A program made the translations under genes and the position numbers. From positions 13,509,891 to 13,573,890 of the forward strand of contig NC_092180.1 in the NCBI RefSeq assembly GCF_043641665.1: a stretch of 64,000 nucleotides of DNA, in the 5' to 3' direction. The stretch comes from Enoplosus armatus. Taxonomy: Eukaryota; Chordata; Actinopteri; Centrarchiformes; Enoplosidae. Below the pieces are notes generated by a model, which was not told the origin of the DNA, searched no databases, and saw only the letters and a list, made by a program, of their open reading frames with translations. Positions 44,872 through 57,339 of this stretch are shown in pieces. Within the stretch, counting starts at the first letter, position 1. Each line of letters begins with the position of its first letter.

Positions 44872-47800
44872 CTGCATTGGTTTTCAAAAAGAAACATCAT
44901 TTCATGAACAGTATGAGAGTTTGGTTGCATAAAACAGCTTCTTATGATTAAAAATGTATTTGATTGCTCTGGGGACAAAATCTACAACTATAATATGCAA
45001 CAAATACATCTTGTGAAATGATGTGAGGAGCTTGGAGATTGAGATTCAGATGTGTACCTTCCCAGTCTGCAGTGTAGGGGACCTCCTCAGCCTCCATCTC
45101 TGGGGAGGCTCCCTCCAGCCGACTCTCTTGCATCAGCTGTGTGATCTGTCTAAGTTGCCGGAGTAATTTCTCCTCCTTCTTTGATGTTGTAGTTTTACTC
45201 TTCCTCCTTCTGCCACTAGAGAGCAACACAGATATGGAAGCAGTCAGGCAAGACGGCAAGGCTATGGTACATCACTCTGATTCTTCTTGATTTCTCAAAG
45301 CCCTTACTGAGTGAGATGATGCCCAGATTAGAGATGTTTTCTATATCAGTCAATTGTGACTAATAAAAGTCACTTCGACTACATTACTGGGTCTGTGAGT
45401 CTCAATGTGAGTTTTTATTTGCTTGTTAAAAAGAATTATTCAGCATCAGTGTGTCCAAAAGGGACACAAGTATTTTCCAACAAACTAGCAACTAGATAAT
45501 TTCCCCTCTCCTTACACATAAATTCATTTTCTAGACAATTTATGCTATCATATGACTTTTTAAATAGTTATAAAAGTTGAGGCAGTAGCTGTTAAGTAAA
45601 ATATGCCAGTGGCCTCACCAGCCTTTGAATATTTTTTCTTTTAATTTTTAGCCCTTTCATTTCCATGCCAAGTCTATGCTGATTTATCCAAGTATGAAGT
45701 AATTTTTCTGGTTCTTCTGTGCTATGGGCAGTGAAATGTAGGATGTTGAGAGAAAAATAAGTCTTACCTCCCAGAACCACGACTCTTTCCAGAGACAATC
45801 CTCTCCATCATCTTTTCTGTTCGCAGCAGTCTCTCCTGAAGCCTGGCTAACTCATAATCGGTTACTGTAAGATTTGTAAGAGAACATAGTGTTTTAATAT
45901 CATAATATATTGCATTTCTATGTAAACAGTACATGTACAAATTATATGCAGCTGTGTATAAATATATTACACTGACACACACGCATATTTTAAGGCATGT
46001 GTGGTTTTTGTGATTTGTACTGATACATACTAAAGTGCCATTTACACACCAAATTGCCTTTACAATGACTGACGTATTTTGCTACTGTACTTTTGGCTTT
46101 GACTATTCTTTCACTGAAGAACTTCATGCCACTAATTATTATTAAATATCAAAAAGCCAAGTCAAGATCAAATTCAATTACTAGGAACCCTAGGGCTGTT
46201 AAAATGTATCAAGAAAATTGGAATTACACATACAAATACTGTCAATCACTGAAGGCTACTTACTAATCTTATTCTCCATATTTTCCTTGGTTACTGTAGT
46301 GTAGTTTCCTGATTTAGTAGTCTTCCCCTTACATGTCAGCTGTGAACATAAAACTGATTTTGATTAGAGTAATAGAGCATAGCAATAATAATGGTAGTTT
46401 ATTAAAAAAAAAAGTCAGTATTGTCACAGAGATCACCATATTTCTCATTATGCTGTATTTAAGTATACTGCCGCATATTATAGTAGTAAAGCTGCATGAT
46501 GAAACTTTATATTCATACACGGTACTCTATACAAAGTGTATATAGTAGTTTATACTCATACAACCTGCCAACCAGTCATATAGTAATTACCTTATATATA
46601 ATATAGAAGATGTAAAGAAGGATCCCAAAGCCATATATGGGTATTGCTTGAGCCATCAGGTTGTATTTTTTGCCTCGTCCAATGCCTTTTATTTTGGCCA
46701 TGGCCTCAGCACTGTGTGTCATGGAGTATGAAGGGTCCACACCCCACTGCTCTGGGTCTGCTGGCAATGACAGCTGATGCATCACAGGAGGGTAGAACCC
46801 GGGCCCAACTGGAGGAGACAAAAACCAGCCAGTCAATCAATCAATACCAATAATTAGAGCATTTTTCCCCCTGCAAATATCTCACAGTGATCTCTTCCTC
46901 GACCAGTAATACACGTGTCTTCTTTTCTCATTTGAGAAATTAATCACACAAGCAGTGAGAGTATATCGGCTCTCACATCCTTGAAATTATTTGTGTTGCT
47001 TTGGCAGCACTTCCCACAATTATATAGAATTCCCATTTGGCCCAATTAAGTCATTCACTGGTATCAGGTCAACATCTGGGAATATTTTGGTGCTTCTGAT
47101 TAAACAGTCAGGAAAGACACTGTTTCAGAACTTAGGGTTAGTACTAAAGAAACTTACAGTAGTTTACTGTGAGTACTGTTTGGTGTACGTGTTTTGAAAA
47201 TGTGAGACATTATTTTACTGCATTCTACATTTCATAACATGTTAGGGAGTCCTTTGAAAATATTAGCACTTTAGTCTTAACAATATTAATATTCTAGCTA
47301 AATATTGAGAACTTACATGGATAAAGTGGGCAATAGGATAAAGCTTAATATTTCCTGATATGTCGTTTTTGCCGCCCTCAGCGCCTCTTTGCACCAATCA
47401 TATGCTGTTGCTTATGATCGACAGTCTGTTCGACCAATTACATTCACGCCCTTATAAACACGCAGACGTAGCCGTTAAGTAGGCAGGCTACTGCAGTGCG
47501 GTAAAGTTAGCGTTGCATACCATGTTTGGCGCACTGGCCCGCAAAGAAAGTTTAATATGGTCGCTATAAGTTTGAGTAACCGTCGTTATCACTATATAGT
47601 AGGGAGATACACCTCAAACAATCGCTCATAACTCCAACATTACCAATCAAAACGCGCCATCTGCTGGTAGGAAAACGCGTCGCGAGGATGTTAGCATGCT
47701 ACCACTGTCAGTTAACATGGACGTAAATAGACCACCATGGACAACTATTGGATTGCTACCAAACACAGAAGCAAAGTCATCATTTCTTTAACTTTGGACC

Positions 47801-49463
47801 GACGAGACGTGGCGGAAGAGAAGAGAGACTTATCCCTGTTTGGAGTCACAAGGTAAGAAACTGCGATCAATACTTAGTTTCTTACAGATGTATCATTGTA
47901 GTTTGGGTTGTCAGCTCAGTTTTACAACTCCAAAAAACAAAGCATTCAGTACAACACAGTCTGGAAATAGCCCCGTGACACTGGGAGGGAGTGACATTTC
48001 AAGTGTTTTTTTTTCAGGCGTGTGTGTGACATTTATAGCTGGTTGTTTGCTTGGTTTGTTTGTAGTTATTGATTATTTCTGTTAGGCTACTTTGTGTTGT
48101 TAGTAGTTGGATCAGCATTATAGTTTTTGAGGATTGTTGATAATAGATACATCTATTATTGATAATAGATAATAGAATTCTATTCTATGCTATTATAATT
48201 TTTGAAATTGGAGTCTAAAGCGCTGCATGATTTGTGCGTGGCAGCCAGCATGTTGCTTTTAACTGAATCAGCCTTCAAACAGTGAACTTACAGCAAATGA
48301 TAGGCTAGTTATTACTAGGCTGTTATAAAATAAGTATTTATTAAAATTCACAAAATGAAACGGTATTCTACTTTCTGAAATCAAACCAATACTCAGAGGT
48401 GAACTAAATTGCATTTTCAACATGAGGTGATATAGAAAAGAGTCTCCCTGTTTGTTTTTTTTTATAATATCCTTGATCCAAATATCTTTCTGGTTTTGAC
48501 TTCAATATTGTTTGTTTACATAAGACCACTGTTTTACATGAAAAGTATCATTTTTCTTATATTTGTTTTGTTTATACAGAGTTGTTCCACCTACAGGCTG
48601 AAAGACAGTCCTTGGTGAAACATCAGAGGTCCTGGTCAAGTGACAAATCATATATGTGACAAGAGGTGTCCCTATAGTGATGACTGAGTGGTTTTGACAA
48701 CACCTCCAGACATGTCATGTGCATGTCACCATGTTAAACTGTTAAACCTTCTCAGGGGGAATACAGAACCATTTTAAAGAAGCAAAGTATCTATTAATGC
48801 TGCAGACATTTACAGATACATGATGGGAGACTCAAAAATGTAATGTTCAAGCAGAGGCATTAGAATAGACTAAATTTGTGTCCACCTCCATCTTTAGGTC
48901 TGACTTATCAACAGACGCAGCAGCTTAATCAATAATATCAATGTCAAACAATAACAATAACACACAACCCTACAATCATTTCAGTTTTACAGTACTGTGT
49001 TTAATATAGGTAGGCTATTTAAAATGTAGTGTAGACATATATTAAAAATATAAATGAATAGGCCTAAACATATTTGAACATGTGCATGTATAAATACAGT
49101 TAATATTTTTTTTAGTTTTAGAACATATACCATGAACATATCCTTCAATATCTGTGATGACATTGTGTAACATTATGATGAACATGTGTGCACTATGATG
49201 GGACTCTAGGCCTGACGCACTCTGTATAGTCAGAGTAACAGCTGGCAACAACAACAACAACGGCAGCAACAAAAAAAAGACACTGGAGATGGAGCAGGAT
49301 GGAGATGGACGGACGGATGGATGATGATCTGATAAGCCGCCTTACCCTCAGGCTGCCCCATCTCCTTCTTCCCTCTGGGTAAAAGCATTCTGGGCAGGAA
49401 GAGAGAAACACAGAGAACAGAGCATGATATCAGGGTAACCTTCTGGCAAGTTGTTATAGACAT
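44120..49463 (-). CDS. ric3: ric3, RIC3 acetylcholine receptor chaperone (spliced, 6 exons)
   Basis: Exons on the minus strand are 49463-49346, 46808-46591, 46339-46264, 45864-45768, 45215-45058 and 44871-44120: 1419 nt, 472 aa, all phases consistent. Residues 5-22 are a hydrophobic N-terminal segment followed by LPRMLLPRGKK (human LPKAFLSRGKR). Residues about 91-112 carry the family hallmark IPIYGFGILLYIFYIIYK transmembrane segment. Residues about 138-200 form the coiled-coil region (DYELARLQERL and LLRQLRQITQLMQ), and EEVPYTADWEGYPEETYPVY matches the conserved human stretch. The C-terminal tail is a very Glu-rich expansion ending LRMRNRRET (human MLRKRNPQGLE). Human RIC3 is 369 aa; the excess here is in the acidic tail. 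Known role: ER chaperone for assembly of nicotinic and 5-HT3 receptors. Confidence 0.96.
45058..45215 (-). CDS. ric3: ric3 exon 5
   Basis: Encodes SGRRRKSKTTTSKKEEKLLR, QLRQITQLMQESRLEGASPE and MEAEEVPYTADWEG. Matches human KRLLHQLREITRVMKEGKFI and EEAPYMEDWEG. Acceptor CTCTAG|T; donor GAAG|GTACAC; phase 1. Confidence 0.96.
45216..45767 (-). other. ric3: ric3 intron 4
   Basis: About 0.55 kb, AT-rich, nothing else recognised. GTAAGA to CTCTAG on the minus strand. Confidence 0.9.
45768..45864 (-). CDS. ric3: ric3 exon 4
   Basis: Encodes ITDYELARLQERLLRTEKMM then ERIVSGKSRGSGR, matching human ITSFELAQLQEKLKETEAAM. This is the start of the coiled coil. Donor GGGAG|GTAAGA, phase 2. Confidence 0.95.
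45865..46263 (-). other. ric3: ric3 intron 3
   Basis: About 0.4 kb AT-rich, nothing else recognised. Confidence 0.9.
46264..46339 (-). CDS. ric3: ric3 exon 3
   Basis: Short exon encoding LTCKGKTTKSGNYTTVTKEN then MENKI. Aligns with human LSKGKTTAEDGKCYTAMPGN and the following KI. Acceptor TTCACAG|C; donor ATTA|GTAAGT; phase 0 in and phase 1 out. It is the cytosolic or luminal linker after the transmembrane segment, and the least conserved internal exon. Confidence 0.88.
46591..46808 (-). CDS. ric3: ric3 exon 2 (main transmembrane segment)
   Basis: Encodes VGPGFYPPVMHQLSLPADPE, a linker SHSAEAMAKIKG-type segment (MTHSAEAMAKIKGIGRGKK) and MAQAIPIYGFGILLYIFYII ending YK. Matches human HLAEAFAKAKG and GQIIPIYGFGIFLYILYILF. 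Acceptor CTCCTCCAG|TT; donor AAG|GTAATT. Confidence 0.97.
47380..47860 (+). promoter_or_regulatory. Promoter-like block on the + strand inside ric3 intron 1
   Basis: CCAAT at about 47395 (CACCAATCA) and 47432 (GACCAATTA), then TTATAAA at about 47453, in a local CpG-rich patch. An initiation site near 47485 would be expected. Downstream are a perfect-Kozak ATG (ACCACCATGG, 47731-47740) and a good donor AAG|GTAAGA at 47852. This layout suggests a transcript antisense to ric3, perhaps a lncRNA or a gene I do not recognise. Confidence 0.4.
47654..47667 (-). promoter_or_regulatory. Exact match to the CTCF core consensus
   Basis: On the minus strand CCAGCAGATGGCGC fits CCASYAGRKGGCRS at all 14 positions. 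A 13/14 match lies at 51034-51047 (+) and another at 43394-43407 (+). Confidence 0.5.
47737..48601 (+). ncRNA. Possible antisense transcript, two exons, small open frame
   Basis: If 47852 (AAG|GTAAGA) is joined to 48580 (TTGTTTATACAG|A), the frame from ATG 47737 reads 45 codons and stops at 48599-48601. Two short upstream open frames (ATG at 47688 and 47717) precede it, so coding use is doubtful. No homology recognised. Treat as a prediction from promoter and splice signals only. Confidence 0.25.
49346..49463 (-). CDS. ric3: ric3 exon 1
   Basis: ATG at 49463-49461 encodes MSITTCQKVTLISCSVLCVS, then LFLPRMLLPRGKKEMGQPEG. Human begins MAYSTVQRVALASGLVLALS, LLLPKAFLSRGKR, so start, spacing and hydrophobic segment agree. 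Donor GAGG|GTAAGG, phase 1. The open frame continues into the intron but has no homology there. Confidence 0.95.
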
Positions 49464-52400
49464 TTTGTCTCAGAAAATGACAGCCGTGTGTTTATTTCAC
49501 TTGAGCAGTAAAGCTGGTATCCACAGATGTCATCTCTCATCTGGTGACGTTCCTGGCCAGATTAGACCAGATTAGAGCAGCTGCCTTCAAGTGCTGTTTG
49601 AAATATTGACTACAAATCCCCAAAGAGCGAATCAACTGGCCTAGTCCATGCACTATTATTATCATTATTATTATTATACCCTAAAAATACCTTGATTTCA
49701 GAAACTACAGCACCTACAGCAACCTAATTTAACAGAAAGATGGGGTTGACTACTACTTAGGCACAACAATCAGCATTAACTCACCACTTTTACTTTATGG
49801 TCAAGTACATGTGAGCCAAACACCAACAAAATTCCTTTTCCTCGGGTCAAGACGCATGTTTCTGTGAATGCTAACCCCATTTCAGTCAAGATTCTCTATT
49901 AGTATTTGTCCCAAACACAAATTAAATTAGCATTCAATTTTGATCCACTTTTCACAAAATTAGTTTAATAACGTGATTGACCAAGCCATTTAACTTGACC
50001 TGGCTAAATCAGGGGATATTTTGCCCCTAGGAGGCTCCATAAGATCAGAAAGTGCATCTCTCCAAATTGATTGCCCTTTTTTTTGTATTATTTTGCCATC
50101 ATCTAGGGTCATCGCAGTGACATGCTGAAGCTGGAAAATCAGTCACAGCCCTGAATTTTAATAAAGCCACGGATGCTTTTGCCCAGAGACTGGTGAGGAA
50201 AATATACCTGGTTTAAGGTAAGGCAGCTCACTGTGTTACTGTGTGTTATGGGTGGTTTAATGAGAAGTGCTCGGTGTCGGGCCAATCCGTGCTTTTCTGA
50301 TTGACATGTGAGTCAATGTAGGATTCCAGTGTGCGACTTCATGACAGCTCCCAGCCAGCTACTTGAATCTTGGGCTTTGATAAAAGTGGCAGACTGATGG
50401 CTTTGGATGGAAAGTGCATCACTTTGTGATTTGTCAGAGAAACACAAGCAGACATGAGGTTGTAAGTTTTTCACAAGTGTGCCAGTCTCATCTGATATTG
50501 ATCTGGTAAATAGTCTGGGTTAGCGTTGTTATTCCTGCTAGCTGACATTTCTCATTGGACTTATCGTGTCAAGTTGTGGTGTGCTATAGAGAGGTAGTGA
50601 AAAAGTGAGGAGCAGTGATACTTTTTTTTTTTTCTGAAAAAGCCATTTTATTGTTTTCCACTGTGTTTTTTATTTCTAAATGCTAAAACTAAGCTTGCTT
50701 TGTAACATTAACATTAAGACAATACTTGTAGTTAAGTGTAGTTTTTATTATAAAGAGATTAAGAGATTTCACCCCAGATATGTAAGTCTTTCTGTTCATT
50801 CCTTTGCTATAGGACAAACTAGCTTTGTGCTGTTTGATTTGATTGATTTGTTTTTTTAGTGACAGCAGCCACTAAACATTACAGGATTCATTAATTATTT
50901 CCAAGCAAATGCCTTGAATGCCTAACTTACATTTACAAATTAGGTATTTACGATGAGCACTTGAATGCAACACATGACCTATCAACCAACCCAACAGTCT
51001 GTAGATCCTCTGGCGTGTGTTTCATACCAAAGAGCAGCAGATGGCAGTGCAGGCTCAGATACAGAGGTATGGCACGTGGGAGGCAGAAGATCACCTAAGA
51101 GTCCCAACAGTCAAGTAACTGTAATTTATGGTGTTTAATACATTTGTCAAACAATTTTAGAATCTAGTCCGTTTTGTTTAGTTTTTCTCTCCCCAAAACC
51201 ATGTGCAGGTTTACCACATTTGAAGCTCACTAGAGATGGTACAGCTCGTGCGTTGCTACAATATTAGTTCTCTTTTTAGTCCACTCTAATATGGCGTCAC
51301 TTCACCATCACCATTGGGACGCCTGTGTGGCCCTCAATAATAGCAACATTGTAATAATTATTTTTTATTATAAGTTAGTTTGTTACTTAGTTAGCTTTGA
51401 ACTTTATTGTCCAGAATGTGGACAGTTAATAGCGGACAAACAAAGTCATCAGAAAAAATATGAAAGGGGCAAGTTCAAAATTGAGTTAGTGAAAGACGCA
51501 TAAGTAGGCTATACATTCAGCAATGTAATAGATTTAATAGTCCTATTTTCTGCTGTGATAGTTGTATTGGATTCTCCGGCTGCCGTCAGTCATTTATGTC
51601 GCTATGTAAATCAGATAAAAGCAAGGCTAACTTGATTAACTATCATGAGATTTAAATTGTAATGGTATTTTTTGTGTGTGGCTTTATTCCTGCCATTTTA
51701 AAGATGCAGCAGTCCAGTTTAGCACTTGAGTTCAAACCAACGTGCTCAAAGGTCAAGCAGGTGGGACCTAGAGGACTTATTAGCAGAAAGACCATGGCAG
51801 GAATGACGACTCCCATGTGTATATTTCACAGAATATTTATCAAGTTTTTTTTGAAACAGTGATCAATGTATTAAAGCCTCAGAAATACCCAGTTGGTGCA
51901 GGGGTCAGATGTATAATTGATGGTATACATGTGATCAAAGATTAGGCTTAATGGTTCTTGCTTTGATAGAGGAGTATAATTCACCTTACATATCTGTCTG
52001 TCGAGTGGAAAACAAGCAACAATCATCAGTAGCTGCCATTGTGCATTCACGAGGGGGAAAAAAAACATTAAAAACACAGATAAAATGATGAAGTACAACC
52101 AATTGCACAAACAGATTCAGAAAGACTTTAGGCATACATTTTTAGAGACTGCTGAAGGCTGAAGAGAAGTGGAGCAAAATGAAGGCGTAGAGTTAACTAA
52201 GCAAATGCAAAGTTTTCTGAATTAAACATATATATATAACATATGTTTACAAACCTGTCAGAATGTCCTTTGAAGTCCTTGTTATTAGATTTAGGCTGAT
52301 AAATCCTGCTTTAAAATTCAACTATGCATCTATGTGTTAAGGCTTTGTTAATACCCCCTTGGGGTTGACCTACATATACTGTACAAAAATTTTATGTACC

Positions 52401-52740
52401 TCAATTTTAACATCGACAGATCACTAACTTTCCAGTACAGATAATCGTCATTTGTACAGATTCTCATTGGCTTTTGATGTTTTGCTATTTGTTTGTTTTC
52501 TTCATGGTGCCACTATCAACTATCACTACATAGTTTCTGTCTTTGGTCCTACACAGTTATCGCAATTGTGATATTGCAAAATTGTATGGGTTTTATGTAT
52601 GCCTGATTAATTTCAACAAGCACATTTAAACTAGCTTGTTACATTACTACCCTTTACTTGTACTTGAATGTTTGATGTATGGATAGAGCACCCATAGATA
52701 AAATGCCAATGTCCAATGTCCTTGAACAAGCTCTGAGATG
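49464..52740. other. Upstream of ric3: non-coding
   Basis: Presumably holds the ric3 promoter and 5' UTR just above 49463, but no TATA or CpG island is evident. Contains a short ATT microsatellite (49650-49678) and a 13/14 CTCF-like core at 51034-51047. No coding exon supported. Confidence 0.75.
49650..49678. repeat. (ATT)n microsatellite
   Basis: Short interrupted ATT/ATC repeat upstream of ric3. Confidence 0.9.
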
Positions 52741-52748
52741 CAAATATC

Positions 52749-53650
52749 TTGATTCATAGACCATCTCCTTTTTCTTGTCACGTTGGAGAATGTTTATTGC
52801 AGATTGCTTCTATGAATGAAAATAATCCTTTTATTAAATCAGTCCAGTCAGGTTTTAGGGCTCACCAAGTAATTTGGTTTGTTGACCTCAATACTGTATT
52901 TGGCATTGTTAATCATGCAATCCTTCTTAAGCATTGGGTTTACTTGTCAATTGCTTTGAAAAGGTGTAGTGGAGTTCCCCAGGAGTCATATCTCGGTCCA
53001 GTTCTGTTCTCTATTTATGTCATCTTTAGACCATGTATAGCATAGACATACCATCAGTGTTCTTCATTATGCAGATGATATACAGCTCCAGCTATTATGC
53101 AATCCTCAAACCTACAGGGATTTGACTGTCATCATAACCATCTCTGAGACATTCAGACGTGGATGGCTCAATATTTCCTCCAACTAGATGCAAATTAAAC
53201 TGAAATATTTGTCATTTATTATGAAAATGCAAAGTCATTAATTCATCAAGTAACGCACACACATTGTTATCAAATATTAATTGTTTTTTTCAGTAGCCCC
53301 CACCTAGACAAGCATGTTAAAAGCGTTATGCAGTTGTGTTCAAGATTGAAACAATCATATCTTGAAATATGGAATGTGTTATCTATGTATGTATCATATT
53401 TCACCTAGCATACTGTAATGCTCTGTATTCTGAAATTGGCAAAAAAAAATCCATTATTGCCTCTTTCTTGTTGCAGATGCATCAGCTAAACATTTATCTG
53501 GCATGAAGAGAACACTAAAATTCTTGTATCCTGTCATTAGCTACCTGTAGAATTGATTTTTTTAAGCTCTTAGTGCATTATAGACTCCATATAGCGAGTA
53601 CACCTCTTGAGGAAGTGCTTTAGAAAGGTTGTGTTTCCCCATGTTAGACG
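52749..53650 (+). pseudogene. Degenerate L2-like LINE reverse-transcriptase fragment
   Basis: Conceptual reading gives QSGFRAH, a degraded DL..FGIVNHAILL (functional: DLSAAFDTIDHHILL), SGVPQESYLGPVLFSIYV, then after a stop HYADDIQLQL, which is the YADD catalytic motif. Further on are pieces like LAYCNALYSE and a LPV-RIDF-like end, in several frames. Stops and frameshifts show it is dead. The order of motifs and spacing fit L2/CR1-clade elements; family assignment is by motif only. Confidence 0.75.
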
Positions 53651-54140
53651 TTTTGTGGCAGCAATTTCAGCTGGCCACGAAGGCTATGAATGCCTTACAG
53701 CAAGAAGCCATCTGCTAATTAAATGATTATTAAGAGGTGCTTTGGAGGCTGAGGCCTACTGTCTATTGCTTGGTACCCTGGTGGAATCTGGCTTCACTTT
53801 TGTGCAGTAGCATCTGACGATTATGACCTCCAGATCTTTTGTTTTTCCAGTGGTTTCCGCTGTAGAGAGAGGAGCGCTGTCTGGCCTGCAGCTGGCTTGT
53901 GCTGCAAGATGAGAGAGGAGGGGTACCTGGGGCACCTCTGTCTATTTTATCTTTAAGATGCTGTGGGATGTGAGAGTCCTTGTTGGTTGATCCCCTACTA
54001 CCAAAACATACTACCAACATTTCCGCTTCATAAGAAGTTGGGCTGGAAGTTGTGGTTGCATCGTCAGGCCCTGTTTTGAGTACACTACTTGCCTAACAGA
54101 CTTTGGCCATGGTTTTCCACCAATAGCAAACACTTTCAAA
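53651..54140. other. Non-coding stretch
   Basis: A Ser/Arg-rich open frame at 53763-54020 (minus) resembles nothing I know and may be repeat-derived. Confidence 0.6.
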
Positions 54141-54215
54141 GGGCGGAGGTCTGTACTCATATAAAATAATAGTTACCTCGATGTAACTGCAATTCTGTGA
54201 GTACAGACGTAGCCC
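54141..54215. mobile_element. Inverted-repeat element
   Basis: GGGCGGAGGTCTGTACTCA (54141-54159) faces an inverted GGGCTACGTCTGTACTCA (54198-54215). Only the inner CTGTACTCA nine bases are perfect. Between them is TTACCTCGATGTAAC, a smaller palindrome. Probably a fish DNA-transposon or SINE fragment; class undetermined. Confidence 0.5.
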
Positions 54216-57200
54216 TCTAACAGCATGCCCATTGGTCTCTTGCTCTACAAAGTTCAATGAGTCGAGTACAGCTCTTAAATAGGACAAGCCACCATCTGAT
54301 TGGGTGGTCAGTGCTACAAGTTATTTAATTGTCCTGAAACTGAGCCTTAGGGAACAAACTAGCAGTGGAACTTGTTAAATAGAACTCAAATTACACCCAC
54401 ATGCATGTTAACTACTATTCTAGTCTAGCTCAATTGTTAAGGGAGTGGACAGCACTTCATTCGCTTACTGTGACTATACAAAGCAGCAATCATGCATGGT
54501 CTAATGATCTATTAAAAGTTATTTTTTTTCTCATGAAGGATAACCAGCAAACTGTTCTCATAACATTGTGCTTTGGCTTTATTAAATGGTGTTGACAATT
54601 AAGTCTTTTTTCATGTGTGATATGCTGGTAGTCATTACTAGGATTATTGTGAACTTTAGTTTTCTTGAATGTAGGGAAACTAAAAAACACTCTAGTTTAC
54701 CCCTCTCAAACACATTGAAAATCTCTCAGTCAAAGTAGTGCTTATAGACAGACATCAAGGAGACTTAAGCTAAGTGAAGAATGTCAAGGCACACCAAATC
54801 ATTTGCTCCAGGGTGGATAGTTGAAATGAATTATCATGCTTACCTTGCTATACTTTTCAGAAGTTTTTGATCATAAATTAAATTAAAAAGTAATAAATTG
54901 ATGACAACAACAATTGATGATACTGAATTGTTCAAACAGTAAGAAGACTTGATACACTGATGAGTATGATGATGATTTTTTCATTGTTAGTATTGAAACT
55001 ATAGTTGGTGTTTTGGTCAATGACACATTTTCTTCAGTGTTCTGACTGGCATTTTATTTCTGCAGCGATGTAGGGTTTCATTTCAGTCAAACAATGGTTT
55101 TAGACCTTTTCCATCTTGGACTATGAACTGGTGACCTTCATTTGACAGCTTCGTTTGTTGACCACAAGGCAGGCTGGCAGGCAGGGGTATCAAGTGACTG
55201 TTTCAAAATGATCACTTTTGCTTTCTGCAGAATAGAAAAATGATCATTAAAACAGATATTGTCATGGCAGAATATTTACATTTGATTGTCCCACCCTAAT
55301 AATATTGGAACATTTTAGTCTGTACTTTGTGTTCAAATACTTGGGATACTGCCTTGTGACTTAAAAAGAAAACCCCTGTATCCACAATACAGCTGTAAAT
55401 TCTGTCGTAGCTGGCATGGATGAACATTATTGGCCATGCCATACACCCTCTATAAGCTTTTAATCCTAGGAAACAAATATGCATTTGTGTACCCTCTCTG
55501 GATGAATGGATTATAGATTATCACTGCCAACCAGCATATGATGCCAACAGAGATTATGGCTGCTGTATGTTGAATAAAGCAGATACCACTGTTTGGGAAA
55601 TTTTGGCACCATGAACTACTTCAAAGTAATACGGCCGTGCTGCAGTATTTGACTCATAGAGGGTATTAGAGATTTTAGCTGTAAGGATTCTATTTCATAA
55701 CGGGCTGGTATTTTAAAGACAGTTGAGTTTTGAATTGCCATTTCCACTCTTGCTCCCTGTTTCTGTTTTCTGTTCCTATTATTCCAGTCAACTCAACTGT
55801 GAACTGGCTCAAAATGTATTCCCATATTTCCCCATAATTGCAGCATTGTTGAAATAAGACTTTCATCGTTCTCATGGAAACCCCTGAGTACACATCAAGC
55901 CGTGCAATTACTCAAAAAATAAAACCCGCTAATGTCAGAGTGGTGAAAATATCACAGTGCACTCCCATTCCAAAAATCCAGCTGGGAAGTATTAAATTTT
56001 GAATCTGACCACGTGCACATTCACAGCCACAAGCTCTTTTAAGAAATGACATACAGACTGTTGGCCCATTTTGGGTTGTGCCTTTGATGCTTTGTCTTCT
56101 TTTAGTGATGCCATACTGGAGGTATGTCCAATTCACTCTGCAGTGTACCATATTGTTAATACCAGCACTTGTCTTTTATCTGTTTACTGTGCCTCTCTCT
56201 TATCAAGCCTTTAATTACTTAATTATTCTTCATTGGGCTCAATTAAAACACAATGGACTCTGCTGCTGCAAAAGTCAACTATTTCTGCTCCTGCACAGCA
56301 GTACACAAAGCACGGGAGAGATAGGCTGTTGCAGTTGGCCTTCTATTATGTACTTGGAATAAATGAGATTCTGTTATTCTTTGGATGAAAGTCTGGCCTT
56401 TCTGATTATTATGCTAACAGCAAAATATAACATTGACTTTTATAAAATGTTCATGCTCCTAGAGTCGAGGGAGGAATAGATTCACATACATGGCAATCAA
56501 CGCACCTTCCCCAAACAAAATTACTTTTTAGAAATAGAAATCGTTTTCTTTCTCTATTCATGCAAGTGATTTGTTGCGCAATGTCACCTTACTCAATAGT
56601 AGCGCACCAGGTTTACATCAGGGTTTTTTTCCCACTCCTCCCTGTGCCTCTATCTAAATCAGTCAATTTATTTCCAAATTGCATGTCGAGTGTAGGAGCA
56701 AGGGCTTATGGCAGTATATTAAATCAATGCACTCCCACAGTATGTATTTTGAGAAGGTTTAATTTTTTTCCTCTCTTTGCTGATATTGATGGGGATGCAC
56801 CTGGCTTTGAGTGTCATGAAGGACACACTGTCACAAATTTGAATCCTGTATATTCATGGAAGAAAGACAGTTGTGAAAAGGTGGTGGATTAATGGAGTCG
56901 GAACATGCTTTACAATATAGGCCAGACCTTGACTGTCTTTTAGTTGTATGGCTGCCAGTCTACACACTTTAATTTATTAGTATCAGAAGGACAGACACTA
57001 TCTCCAAGGGATGCAATTTAAATTTGTGTTGCTTTTATGAACTATCATGAACAAAACATGCACACTTCTCTCTGTGGAGAGCTTGAATGTGGACTCTTTC
57101 TTGTGAAAACCCATATACAGCTTGTAGCCTTTGCAACGTATGCAACATATTTTTCTTAATGTGTGTAGGCAGTTTAAAGAGTACATTGCTGCTCAACAAA

Positions 57201-57339
57201 TCTTTGTAGTACTTTTCTCTGTTATCTTAAAGTTGTCGTAGGTGAAGCATAAACAGTATACTGAACTGCAACTGTTTCCTTCCGATTAATAGTTTGTCCA
57301 AATTGAAGCAGATAATTGTACCCCAAAAAACTGTTTAAC
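54216..57339. other. Unique AT-rich non-coding sequence
   Basis: No coding exon supported. The composition suggests mostly unique sequence that could include regulatory elements. Confidence 0.6.

Larger units (their letters stand above)
46809..49345 (-). other. ric3: ric3 intron 1
   Basis: 2.5-kb intron that contains the CpG- and motif-rich block at 47380-47860 and an AT-rich near-palindrome around 48140-48190. No ric3 exon lies inside. Confidence 0.85.
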
